Part shown: positions 1 through 9,210 of the stretch, piece by piece
How positions within the stretch are numbered: the stretch's first letter is position 1
Layout of the letters: every line of letters starts with the position of its first letter
Source of the DNA: Phoronis ovalis
Lineage: Eukaryota > Phoronida > Phoronidae
Length of the DNA stretch: 10,408 bases
NCBI GenBank assembly: GCA_028565635.1
Contig: JAOXYB010063957.1
Span: 1-10,408 of the forward strand
Direction of reading: 5' to 3'
The notes under the pieces: model-generated
What the model saw: only the letters and a program-made list of their open reading frames with translations
Told to the model about the DNA's origin: nothing
Database searches by the model: none
Position numbers and translations under genes: made by a program

Positions 1-150
1 GTCATTCATACTATTTGATTTCTCTAAGTTGCTGGGTAACTTGGTATTAAGTTGACTTGCTGCTATGTGTGCTTTTTTTTTTGTTTAGGGATCCTCTCTT
101 TTCCTACTAGTTTGTGAAAATCAAGAAAGGTATTTTTCAAGAATCACTGC

Positions 151-249
151 GTAAAAAATTATAACCCCCCCCTTTCATGGTGCACAAAAATTCATGACCC
201 CCCCCTTTTGCCTAGCACAAAAATTCGTGACCCCCCCCTGTTTGCACCC
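151..249. repeat. Three-copy 33-bp poly-C tandem repeat
   Basis: Three imperfect units of 33 bases begin at 151, 184 and 217, each of the form ACAAAAATTC-TGA followed by exactly eight C and a TTTG-type tail. The C runs start at 165, 198 and 231. Read on the minus strand the period is 11 codons and the units give a KGGVMNFCA-like phrase interrupted by a stop, so it may be a remnant of a dispersed coding-like repeat. Nothing else in the window matches the unit. Confidence 0.8.
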
Positions 250-2951
250 TGTGGTAATTTCTGACCAGTTCCTAACATGACTTCCAGGGTTTCATCGCAC
301 TCACTCACACGCTTCCGAAGTTGAATATGCATCACGTTAGACACTAGGTTTGGACCATCACCATGGCATTGATCTGAGGATACATAAGACCTGTTTACAC
401 TTTTTTTCCCTATTAATATGTATAATTATACTACGTGTTCTAAACACTTTCTTTTCTATAATGTCGTTTCCTCATTTTTTAAGGCAGATAAATCTTTATT
501 TGCAGTGTAATTAATTGGTAGTTTCGCTCTAGTACACCCGGGTTAGTACATAAAATATGACATGGGGAGTTTATCAACTGATAGAATAGCCATGAGATAG
601 GTATATACAACAATTAGGGACAAATGTATACACGCTTACAGCATGCTTAGTGGCAAACAAAGTAATTAAGAATTGCCAGTAGGGCCAACGCTTTTTAATT
701 TTTTTTTTATTACTTTTATGATGTCTAGACGCACCAGCCCTTCTGTAAAAATTACTGCCTTGTATTGCTTCTAGATATTGATCCATACAGACATGTAAAT
801 TTACATATGAACAGTGACATCTGAATTAATTCCCCTCTTAATTTATAGCCATTAGCCATTTACAACATGCTTATTATCATATTACAAGTTAATTACAGCA
901 CTAGTGATCTCTTGTTAAATTTTCAAATTATTTGTAATAAATTTCAAATGAAAGAGATTTCAGTGTCATAGAGCAAAAAGAAAGATATAACCATCAAAGA
1001 AGAACCTTTTTGCTGAACAAATCAGTATTTCTGAGGCTGTGAGGCCTCGAACAATAAACCTGCTGTTTTGGCATAGAGTTCAGTTTATACTCAACCAGTG
1101 CAGTCAATATTTGTATATTAATTGTTAGAACAAGATATTAGTTAGGATTTAAATATAATAAAGCCAAGCACTTTATTTGTATGCTCGTAATTTTAAATCT
1201 GTAGAATTTACCATGATCATGGCAAACGGACATCCAGAAAATTGCGCTTTTGAAAAATTCCAATAGGGGAAATTAACTATCGTTTAATATTTCATCGATC
1301 ACTTTGAAGCAACAAACAAATTACAAAAATAGTAGTCTCTGACGTTTACTGTGAACGTGACGACATCAACATAAATGAGACATTACAAGTGCGATGAAAG
1401 GAATCTGTAGTACCACAGAATTCGTCTTCTAAGACTAGTACAAACACCAGGGTACAAACTTAAGATACATTTTCATTACGGCGGGGTTCAGAAGGATGAC
1501 AGAACGTCTACAGTCTCTGTTTTAATATTCTCAGATAGTTGGTCTGTCCTCCTTGCCAGGTGGAACACCCATTTTAAAATTACCAGCCAACCCGACTGGT
1601 CTGGGGGGAGGGACAGATCACATAGAATACTTGTTTCTAACTTGATTGTGACTCATACATGGAAATCCTGGCGAAAGTTCCAAACAAAATCATTAAATTA
1701 TTACTACATTTTGGTTGCAGCTTTAATTATTTATAACTGTTATTATTTTTTTTGTTATTTTATAAAAAGTTTGCTACGTTCATATTGAATTGAGTTATTT
1801 ATTTTATCGTCACAATAAACTCAAAAGAATTGATTTATTTTTTGCATATCACTTTTGACACGTTTAAACACCACGATACAAGATATTTAAAAAAGCCAAT
1901 CCCAGTTTATATCCATTCCCGGTATCCATTACATCATTGATTTTATATATATTTCACAACTCATATATATCTTTGTGTTGGTATGTGTTATGTCTGGTTT
2001 TGTAGACACGACATGCTTATGAGTTCATGGAAGAACTATACCCCACAACAGGCAGTTGGTTTATTTATAGCCCGGTTTATAGATTATTAATTTCTTTATT
2101 AAATTTCACGCATTTTAACTTATAATAAAAACAACAAAATTTTAAGTAATGAATATGATTATCAAAAATAAACTTACATAATCAGAGTAAAATGTAATAC
2201 TGTAAAAATATTTTTAGAGTTATACAAGTCTACCTGACAATTAATACATAGCATGTATCCATCCTGATCCTATATATGGATAAAACAAAAATAAAAAATA
2301 ATAAGGTTCATCACACGTCCACACTATTGATTATACCTGGAACAATTTTTGAATAATGCACATCAAATATAGGAAACGTTATACATACATCAAACGAACA
2401 TTTTAGGTCATTCTTTACGAGGTAAATGTATGCTAAAATTGCAGCAAGATAGCACATTTAAAAGTTGCTAATACTTAATTTTTTTGACACTGTTAGTTTT
2501 TATTCTGCTGATGTTGAATTATAAATCTAATTCATTATTTATAATTTTGTTGTGTGTTAATTAAATTTAAATGATCATTTTAAAGGGTGACAATTTAGAA
2601 ATATGCGAAACGACATAGTCATGCCAGTAGTTGAAAAAAGTTGACAATCCTATATAGGACTAGAACAAAATTATTATAAGTGACTTCACCAACAAGTAGT
2701 ATAGCTGTGGTTTATAAGAATATTTGTTAATATGGTTATTATGAAGAGTTTTAATAATTCGGTATGCACGAATTTAGGTCAGGATTTTTATACCCAACTC
2801 TGACAGGGTGGCGACGAGTTTCGGGGCATCCATTTACTAAGCCAAATACGTCTCAATTGAGTAATGTGCGACTATTAGAATAGTATGGAGGAATTTGCCT
2901 CCACTATTAATTCAGGTAGACACATTATCATGACAGATATATATCCGAAAA
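250..2951. other. AT-rich non-coding DNA upstream of the inverted repeat
   Basis: No convincing exon, RNA gene or intact mobile element is visible on either strand here. Open frames are short and their translations are of low complexity or lack motifs. A small C/G-richer patch at about 1545-1612 contains GGTCTGTCCTCC and a loosely inverted GGAGGGACAGATC, possibly a decayed repeat. AT-rich runs such as TTTTATATATATTT near 1941 are simple sequence. It may be 5' flank or an upstream intron of the transporter. Confidence 0.5.
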
Positions 2952-3064
2952 ATGCAATACATTCGGTGTGAAAAGCGTGGGTCAAGAGCTTTCCTTGATG
3001 ACGTCTTCAACTTCGCGTAATCGCGTTTTGGCTCTTTCTCATAAAAGTGTCTCAATCCAGTACC
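2952..3064 (-). pseudogene. Unrecognised coding fragment, left inverted copy
   Basis: Read on the minus strand from 3064, this is the second copy of the same fragment (GTGLRHFYEKEPKRDYAKLK, then LDPRFSHRMYCI). It also starts just after a TGA. Homology to the right copy ends at 2952, though the frame stays open for a further few codons of unrelated sequence. It differs from the right copy at nine bases, giving four amino acid changes: L/F, P/S, R/C and S/T. No function can be assigned. Confidence 0.4.
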
Positions 3065-3274
3065 TCATGAAACTGCTCTCGGTCTACACGTACCATTACT
3101 GCCATCTGATGATGTTCCTACGAGTGCACTATAGTAGTTATAGGCCACCTATTAGTGATGAGGCACAGGATTTAGACACTTTTATGAGAAAGAGTCAAAA
3201 TGCGATTACGCGAAGTTGAAGACGTCAACGAGGAAAGCTCTTGACCCACGCTTTTCGCATCGAATGTATTGCAT
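2952..3274. repeat. Large inverted repeat (two 117-bp arms, 89-bp loop)
   Basis: The left arm 2952-3068 matches the reverse complement of the right arm 3158-3274 at 108 of 117 positions with no gaps. The loop 3069-3157 shows no self-match. The arms begin ATGCAATACATT and include a CAACTTCGCGTAATCGC-type GC-richer core, unlike the AT-rich surroundings. A transcript through here would form a long hairpin, with several mismatches tolerated as G-U pairs. The arms carry a shared reading frame (see the two pseudogene entries), so this looks like a head-to-head duplication of a coding fragment rather than a simple foldback transposon. No flanking direct repeats were seen. Confidence 0.85.
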
Positions 3275-3467
3275 CATTTACGAAACACGAGACGTAACAT
3301 TTCAACTATTGCGTAAAAGCACAATCATGAAACGGATTCACCCAATGGATATCGGCTTTCACTCTATTCGATGGATGTTATACCGAAAGTTAAGTCTCAA
3401 ATACTCCCCCAAAGATTGGATTTCTTGCAAGAACCCACCCGAAGTCAATCAAGCCAAAATTGACTGA
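3162..3467 (+). pseudogene. Unrecognised open coding fragment, right copy
   Basis: A frame stays open for 101 codons after a TGA at 3159-3161, ending at TGA 3465. I do not recognise the protein. The product is basic with aromatic residues, starting GTGFRHFYEKESK, with LDPRFSHRMYCI in the middle and EVNQAKID at the end. The first 37 or so codons lie in the right arm of the inverted repeat. Against the left copy, changes there are mostly silent or conservative, which argues that this was once the coding frame. There is no methionine near the beginning. Whether it is a TE protein remnant, a host pseudogene piece or an exon is open. Base composition is richer in GC than the flanks. Confidence 0.4.
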
Positions 3468-5236
3468 GCAACTGCACCTTTTAACGCTGGAGCTTTAGAT
3501 ATTAAAAAGTAATATAGTTATTGACTATAGCCTCTTAATGAGTATTTTTGTACACATAGATGTGTCTCATTGTCAAAATTGTGTACCTTTAAAATGCAAA
3601 TTATTACGTAACGTAGTAAAGAAATATATCGGTGATGGTTTGTTAAAACATACGTACCATTTAGATTATAGCAATAAACATCGTTTTAGCTTAAAATTGC
3701 ATTAATTTTACATTCTAGACGTATTCGTTTGCTTTTAACAATTAAAAAACAACAGGTGCGCTTTATCCCCACTGCATAGATGAATGCATCTATTTTTGCC
3801 CGATACACGAAAACTACAAGAGCTTTGTTTTCAATTATTTAATACGGATGAGGGTTTGGGCTTGAAGGGGGAGTTTTCCCAGGAACGGAGTATGGGCAGG
3901 GGGTCTTTCACTTAGGTGGGTGTGGTGAGGGGACAATTATTAAAAAAAAAATTGAATAAAAAGAATTGAAAAATTACTTTTTTTTAAGCTGCTCACGCTG
4001 CTCAACCCTCTTTCTGATACTACTGATAACCCTTGAAATAGGTCCATTTTGAGTCCAAATCCTAGAAATGGGTGGATATGTTGAGTTCGGGTGGAAATTT
4101 CCGTCTATAAAATAGACCCCTGCGATATATAGGTTAGCGTTCTAATTCTTATCCTTTTTCGTCTAAAAAAATTAATGATCAAATCAAGTATTTAGTAACA
4201 TAAGTATATGTTAATTGCATTTACATAATCTTCTGTAGTAAATATCGAGATTCGATAATTTGGTAGCCATACTAGACATTTAGTCGTTTAATTAGGAAAT
4301 GCACATAGACAAACAAAACTGATAGTCATTAAAAAAAAATTAGCAAATTACTTTATGTAAGAGAGCTTGTAAAACTGCTATTGACTTTCAATGTAAAAGC
4401 ATTTACCATAAATGCCCGACAATATAATTAAGCTTGCTGCTGTACTTATATTTTTTGTATTAAAATTAAATGTTTTCTACGATACACGCGTCGGAATCTT
4501 CTAAATTTCGACTCTAAGAGGAACGCATGCGTCTTTAAATGTATCGACCCTATTTTTGTTCTCACTTATAAAAAATTATGCTCAATGTAAAAATATTAGT
4601 ACATGTACTTATATTTTGAACTTTGGTAAAAAAAACAGGTTTACCGGTAAACGCTGCACTTATATTCCGACTTTTACGACTTCTATGGTCGAGGACAATA
4701 ATTTTTTTAACATAGATATATATGTGATGCATCTGGCTTAACTCTATTAAATTATTGCAAGTGCGGTAGCTTTGATTAGTAGCCTGTTTGAACCATTTAA
4801 TGACGGTTATGGACCTCTAAATAGCCCTTCGGGGACCTGTGAATGATGTGGTGATTTGTTGCGTTTTCATTTCGCGAATATACATTCTTGAATATCTCAA
4901 TGCGCCATTAATTATCCGAGTTCATTTTTTAAAAAAATAAATAATAGTTTAGGAGCTAAAAACCCTGTTTATATTCATTTTGAGGGTGGGGGTACATTCT
5001 ATACATGATGAATGAGCTTATGATGACATTGATTTAAATTCTGTAACCATTCGCAACAAAACCGCTATTGTTGAACTATTAATATACAAATATCAGCCCG
5101 TATATGAGTTGATTATTAGCAAATAAGATTCCTTATCACTGTATCAACTGAGACTATTGAATTATATTGATGTACCGCCCCCGTACTGCTAACGAGAAAA
5201 CGGAGGGTGTAAATGACGGTTTACATTTTGTTACAG
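3468..5236. other. Non-coding DNA upstream of the transporter exon
   Basis: This AT-rich stretch shows no supported gene. It contains a G-rich patch at about 3845-3940, A/T runs at 3940-3990, and the dispersed repeat copy A. The last 20 bases before 5237 look like a splice acceptor, so at least its end is probably intronic. If the start is instead ATG 5213, it is the 5' flank. Confidence 0.5.
4031..4120 (-). repeat. Dispersed repeat copy A (33-bp-period family), inverted
   Basis: Read on the minus strand this contains ACCCATTTCTAGGA, then AAAATGGACCTATTTC, in the same order and similar spacing as the copy at 7660-7752 on the + strand. The two are clearly related but diverged by substitutions and small indels. 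It lies just beside a G-rich patch (about 3845-3940). It appears to be an old dispersed tandem-repeat family, with outer limits uncertain. Confidence 0.5.
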
Positions 5237-5389
5237 AAAACCTCGTTTCAAGATGATAAATCTGGTTCCACGACATACACAGTGGTAGATGAACTAGATC
5301 AAGAAGATCTGCAACCTAACAGAGATGACACACTTAGTGCAAGAACTTTAATAGAGCTATCCATATGTATCCTAACATTTATTGGAAGA
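5237..5389 (+). CDS. MFS transporter (MFSD4/NaGLT1-like), N-terminal exon
   Basis: This is an internal or first coding exon of a membrane transporter of the major facilitator superfamily. It encodes 51 codons: a polar, acidic, presumably cytosolic N-terminal stretch (DELDQEDLQPNRDD near its middle) followed by the first half of TM1 (ELSICILTFIGR). It is followed directly by a consensus donor, GTAAGT at 5390. Joined in phase 0 to the exon at 9792, it completes a hydrophobic TM1. Two starts are possible. ATG 5213 is in frame, but a TAA sits immediately before it, its -3 base is T, and the stretch from it to 5236 reads like an acceptor (TTTACATTTTGTTACAG). I therefore prefer a splice acceptor ending at 5236, which implies an upstream exon carrying the real start. 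Family assignment rests mainly on the next exon. The exon boundaries are inferred from sequence, without transcript evidence. Confidence 0.75.
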
Positions 5390-6508
5390 GTAAGTATATC
5401 AGTAGTGGAATGGTAGTAGACATCGAAGAGAACATGTTGATTACGTGATAGGCTACTGCAGTTTACGCAGGCCAACATATTGAAGCATTTTTGCTGTATA
5501 TAATTATACACGAATAACGTTCAAATAATTATGAATTTATCAGCAATTGTTTGTTAAAAAGTATACTTTAACATGAATTCACGAATGGGAAACCAGATTG
5601 TAGTCTACAGATTATGCATGTGAACTATAACGGATTAGGATTGAGGCACGTAAACGTGCGTTCCGCTAAAATTGGCAAATAGGTTATTATAGTTCTGCCA
5701 AAGGATATGTTTTTCACTATTAGATGCGTAAACTTAAGACGGCTTAACCAGGACGTCAACATGTTTGCCAACAAAGGATCACCTTTTAAACCTATAAGTC
5801 ATTTATAAGGTAGCTTTTTTTGGCAGGCTATATACGCGTTTATGGACTTTTTAAAATCCATGTGCCTTTACAATGACAACCACGCGTCCAATATTTCTAT
5901 TTAATTTACATATAATTATCATTAACTTTCGCATTAGTTGAAATCCCTATGTACATAAGTTATCGTGTGGTAACATTGCACACTAAACTGTGCTAAGAGT
6001 CCGAAGAGTTTACCCGATACATGGATTTTTATAGTTTCATTCAGAAAGTATTTATTCAAGTTCAAATATCAAGTCATAAGGAATTGACAGAAAATCAAGC
6101 TGTACGTGCACTCAGGTGTTCAAATGGTCGCCAAAGATAATTCCCGCTGCTCTGACTTAACAGACCCCAATGCTCGCTGCTAGCGAAAACCCCCCTATAG
6201 CCCTCCATAACATTCCCATTAGAAATGAATTAACTTCATTTTTATTTGTTTCAAATTTGGAAAGTATCTTTTGAAAAACTAAACTTTTATGAAATGTTAA
6301 ATTAAACTTGGCGCATTTATTTTCGGTCACAGTGCACATGCAGTAAAGATGAGAAAATGACATATAAGCGGTTAGCTTCATCATACTTATTGGTTTGAAG
6401 TTTCATATTTCGCTGGTGCATTTGGCCGGATCGTGTTATTATTTTGTCTATGTCATGTTTGAAATCATAATGTTATTATTGTTATGCTGCATGTCAGGGA
6501 ATGTAAAG

Positions 6509-6877
6509 TCAAGACGAGATTGAACATATCGCTTTTAAAAGCAGTTCGAACTGAAGTTGGTCGAAATCGTTTTTAACGTCGGCAGAGAGGGTTGAATGCC
6601 ATACCTTTGCCGAATTACGGAGCAATAATGAAAATGCAACTCATTGTTTTGCTCCTTCAAGTCCTCTAAAAATACAATAATGTTCAAAAGTTGTGAACCA
6701 AATTGCCGGATCTTTATGATTACCCTCAAATGTTTCTGGATGGAGATCTGATGAATGTGCAGTCGGATTCTGAGTTGGCTGCGACGATTGTGGTTGTTGT
6801 TGTGGGTTCTCTTGGCCCGGTTCTTGTTCCTGAGACATGTTGGTTAGGTTGTGTCTGGATCTGGTTTCTACAGGCAT
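6509..6877 (-). pseudogene. gag: Degenerate gag of a Ty3/Gypsy-like retrotransposon
   Basis: A minus-strand frame starts at ATG 6877 (MPVETRSRHN), about 80 bases past the primer binding site. It has a Gln/Pro-rich N-terminus (residues ~16-40). Next comes a FEGNHKDPAIWFTTFEHY segment, resembling the start of the Retrotrans_gag domain (F-x-G-x-x-DP-x-x-W/F...F), then a TGA stop at codon 79 (6643-6641). Beyond the stop the same frame still reads gag-like sequence, with LLLRNSAKVWH and a DVKNDFDQL stretch matching the family's L-L-x-x-x-A-x-x-W pattern. The frame ends at TGA 6511-6509. A shift to another frame near 6555 gives a continuation around RTAFKSDMF that fits the family better, so a frameshift is likely there as well. 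No CCHC zinc knuckle or pol follows. Gag would form the particle shell, but this copy cannot produce a working product. Confidence 0.75.
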
Positions 6878-6957
6878 AAATGATCAAAATTAACCAATGT
6901 TGAAACACAATATAAAATAGTTTTTATACCTTCTTGAAAATTCTGGCGCAGATCGTA

Positions 6958-6970
6958 GGATTCTCCACCA
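6958..6970 (-). promoter_or_regulatory. Primer binding site of the retrotransposon
   Basis: On the minus strand the 13 bases TGGTGGAGAATCC begin two bases after the LTR end. They begin with TGG, the complement of the CCA end of a tRNA, as expected for first-strand priming of reverse transcription. I did not assign the tRNA isoacceptor. Position, spacing and the TGG start support the call, although no tRNA was compared. Confidence 0.6.
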
Positions 6971-6972
6971 AT

Positions 6973-7464
6973 TGTTATGCTTAAGGTTGGTAGTAAAACA
7001 CAAACAAGGTTGTAAGGTATAACTCAGACAGATTTTAATTAATAATTATAAAGATTTTATACAGAAAGAAGATTGAACCTTGACGATCAGGTGTAAGAGC
7101 TTAATTCAGAAGCCAGAAAACATGTAAACAATTGTATGACTTGACCGGTTCATTCATTAGATAAAAAAGGTATTTATTATGAAATATTAAAGAAAACTCC
7201 TGGAATTAAGTAGCTGGATTACTGCCGAAGCACGTACACCTGATTTGGTCAATGCATGATTAAGCTTTGGCCAGCCAATGACCAATGAACTCTATTAAGT
7301 ACAAATTAACAAACATGTCCATTGATTCTGGATATCAATTAATTTTTAATGAGGGAAAAACCAAAATGACTAATTATCGATACAAATCATGTGGACAAGA
7401 GAGGCTAGTCTTCCCACACCTATGATGACTCTTGTGTAATTATATAACCTCCTGCCACTTAACA
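6973..7464 (-). repeat. 5' long terminal repeat of the Gypsy-like element
   Basis: On the + strand the segment starts TGTTATGC and ends CACTTAACA, giving matching ends TGTTA...TAACA, the TG...CA termini usual for LTRs. Its length of 492 bp is ordinary. The inner edge is fixed by the primer binding site two bases away. On the minus strand it holds an AATAAA polyadenylation-like signal (complement of 7173-7178) and, nearer the gag side, TATAAAATC (complement of about 7052-7060). The outer edge at 7464 is inferred from the short inverted termini alone, since no second LTR is present for comparison. Confidence 0.65.
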
Positions 7465-7515
7465 ATACCTCAATTCCATGATTAGGGCGGAAAAAAATGT
7501 TCCTGTTATTTCAAA

Positions 7516-7527
7516 GGGGGGGGGGGG
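7516..7527 (+). repeat. Homopolymer run of 12 G
   Basis: Twelve consecutive G occur at 7516-7527, followed by CGTTCTCACACAACACACCCCC. The exact length of such a run is prone to sequencing error and to polymorphism. No gene spans it convincingly. Confidence 0.8.
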
Positions 7528-7659
7528 CGTTCTCACACAACACACCCCCTCATCTGACGGACCAGTTTGCCTTATTCCGATTTCAGAAGTTTTGCTTGGA
7601 TTTAAATGATGTACTGGTGTTGATCTATTTTCTAGACGAAGGTGTACCGCTCAAACTCA

Positions 7660-7752
7660 AGTGCAGGAACCATAGGGATTTCAGTTAAAATTGGGACCCA
7701 TTTCTAAGGACTTTTCTGTAAAATATGGACCGATTTCGTTTCTAGTCATTTC
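7660..7752 (+). repeat. Dispersed repeat copy B with 33-bp internal period
   Basis: Two adjacent units start TAAAATTGGGACCC at 7686 and TAAAATATGGACCG at 7719, 33 bases apart, each continuing into an ATTTCnnnn(C)TnnTTTCTG-like end. A decayed third unit may precede them. The same words occur inverted at 4031-4120. It sits in the large intron beyond the outer edge of the retrotransposon LTR. Confidence 0.55.
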
Positions 7753-8779
7753 TGGTGAAAAAGTCATCCATTTGGCGGTACAACCCTATATCCATCATAT
7801 TTTCTCGGACTGAACATTATAGTGAAATATTAAAGAGCTTAAGATCGATCCGATTAACTAACTTGTGCTATTTCTCAAATAAAAGGGCTTTCTCCAAGGT
7901 CACATTTTGTATCACAAATACTATTCTTATAAAAAACATGCAAAGTCTGCTGTCGATTTCATTCTTGTAGTTTTCAGAATCAAATGGAACTGCAAGGCTA
8001 TTTTTGATGTGTTGACCGTAATGATTACAATAAAAATGCATACTTTTAAAACTACCTAACTTTAAAACAATATAACTGGAAGCTGCAATATGATGTCTAT
8101 TTAGTCGTTGTGCAGTTTGCTCACACTGATCTTTACTCACAACGTTTGATGCTGTTACTCTTTTAACGGACACGGACGCTATCTGAATTTCATAATTATT
8201 TTTTAAATTCCAAAAAAAATTTACGACATCAAACGTTGCGTTTGAAGAAAATGTAGAAGTCTATCATTTCAGTTATTAAATTAACGACAATGTTGTATTC
8301 CATTTTATTTTATTTCCGTTTGAATAGCAATAAGAGTTAAATTTCCTTAGTCGCAAAATTCGCCATTTTTACCTCATGGGGGCATTTCTGGATTAGAAGA
8401 TTGACAACACCGTTTAAGGAAGAGAGAGGATGTTACAATTAATCTGATGATTTATTCAATCAAATTATATAAAGATATGCAATAGTTTGTTTAAGTGCAA
8501 TGGTTTAATCTTCCCAAAAAATTAATTATTTCGTACATCTCCGATTTTACAACTGATGTTAGACCGTTTGGCGTATGCGTTGCGGGAAAGTACTTTTTCT
8601 CTTACATGTTGCAAGATTTTTTCACCAATTAACAGCCAAATTAGTTATAATGATCGTCCTTAAGATAATCTTATATAGGAGCAACAAGTTATGAATAACA
8701 AGGGAAATATGTGTCTTTCACAAGGGTTTTAAAAGCGCGAAGTAAAAAATCACTCAACCCCTTTTTCAGAGAAATGGTG

Positions 8780-8830
8780 TATAAATACAGAGTAACAATG
8801 TTTTTACTTTTCACTTAACGGTCGCGACCG
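8780..8830 (+). promoter_or_regulatory. TATA-like motif followed by GC palindrome
   Basis: TATAAATA at 8780-8787 is followed 32 bases later by a perfect 12-bp palindrome, CGGTCGCGACCG (8819-8830), and a CpG-containing stretch to about 8858 in otherwise AT-rich DNA. The layout could be an alternative intronic promoter of the transporter or part of an old element. No coding exon with a good start follows within the window before 9792. Evidence is only motif level. Confidence 0.2.
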
Positions 8831-9210
8831 ACGCTCACACTTCACTCGTCAGTCGCATTTAGGAATCTTTTTAAAGCTCTCTATTGTTCGAAAATAAACC
8901 AACCATTATGCTCGAAAAGAGATTGTATTAATGTCAGTTATACTACAATCTATTTTGGGAAGAAACATTCGTAACATGATGATACGCATAGACAAATGCA
9001 GTCGTAAATTTCCTTCCGTGGAAGACGCTAAGTTTTCCATTGCCTATATTTTTCAAAGTAGCTGATATTCCAGCAGTGTATACGTAAATTAATACTTGAT
9101 AATGTCGTGCTGATGCAATTTAAATATAGCTGTCCTTTCTCTTAAATTTGCAAAGTCATGAAAATCCGTATAATTAAGTTAATTTTGACCATGTTTCATC
9201 TTGGTAAGAT

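Larger units (their letters stand above)
6509..7464 (-). mobile_element. Truncated Ty3/Gypsy-like LTR retrotransposon (5' LTR, leader, partial gag)
   Basis: Read on the minus strand, the order is LTR (7464 to 6973), two bases, primer binding site, an 80-base leader, and a broken gag. This is the layout of the 5' end of a Ty3/Gypsy (Metaviridae-type) element. No protease, reverse transcriptase, integrase or 3' LTR follows, and recognisable gag sequence stops near 6500. The copy is therefore a dead 5' fragment, truncated by deletion or rearrangement. It lies antisense inside the transporter intron. The target-site duplication cannot be assessed because the other end is missing. Classification as Ty3/Gypsy rests on the gag character and layout, not on pol. 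Confidence 0.75.

Noticed and set aside
574-786. 70-codon minus-strand frame
   Set aside because: It has no recognised domain, a lysine run from a poly-T stretch, and nothing around it suggesting a gene.
4556-4741. 61-codon + strand frame
   Set aside because: The translation is rich in Asn, Lys, Phe and Tyr, as expected from AT-rich non-coding DNA, with no motif and no splice or promoter context.
5299-5511. 70-codon minus-strand frame overlapping the N-terminal exon
   Set aside because: It is antisense to the supported transporter exon and crosses its splice donor, with no motif of its own.
6157-6384. 75-codon minus-strand frame
   Set aside because: No motif or gag/pol similarity is visible, and its start and end are not in a gene context. 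It may overlap part of an old repeat (C-rich patch at 6188-6210) but cannot be supported.
6473-6491. Possible 3' LTR end: minus-strand AGCATAACA near 6484, matching the end of the LTR at 6973
   Set aside because: Only about nine bases match, the flanking sequence does not resemble the LTR interior, and the following bases do not match the GGTAT expected from the upstream flank.
7868-8173. 101-codon minus-strand frame starting at 8173
   Set aside because: It is long for chance in AT-rich DNA, but it has no recognised motif, no splice context and no supporting neighbours, and its tail is low-complexity hydrophobic. I treat it as a chance frame within the intron.
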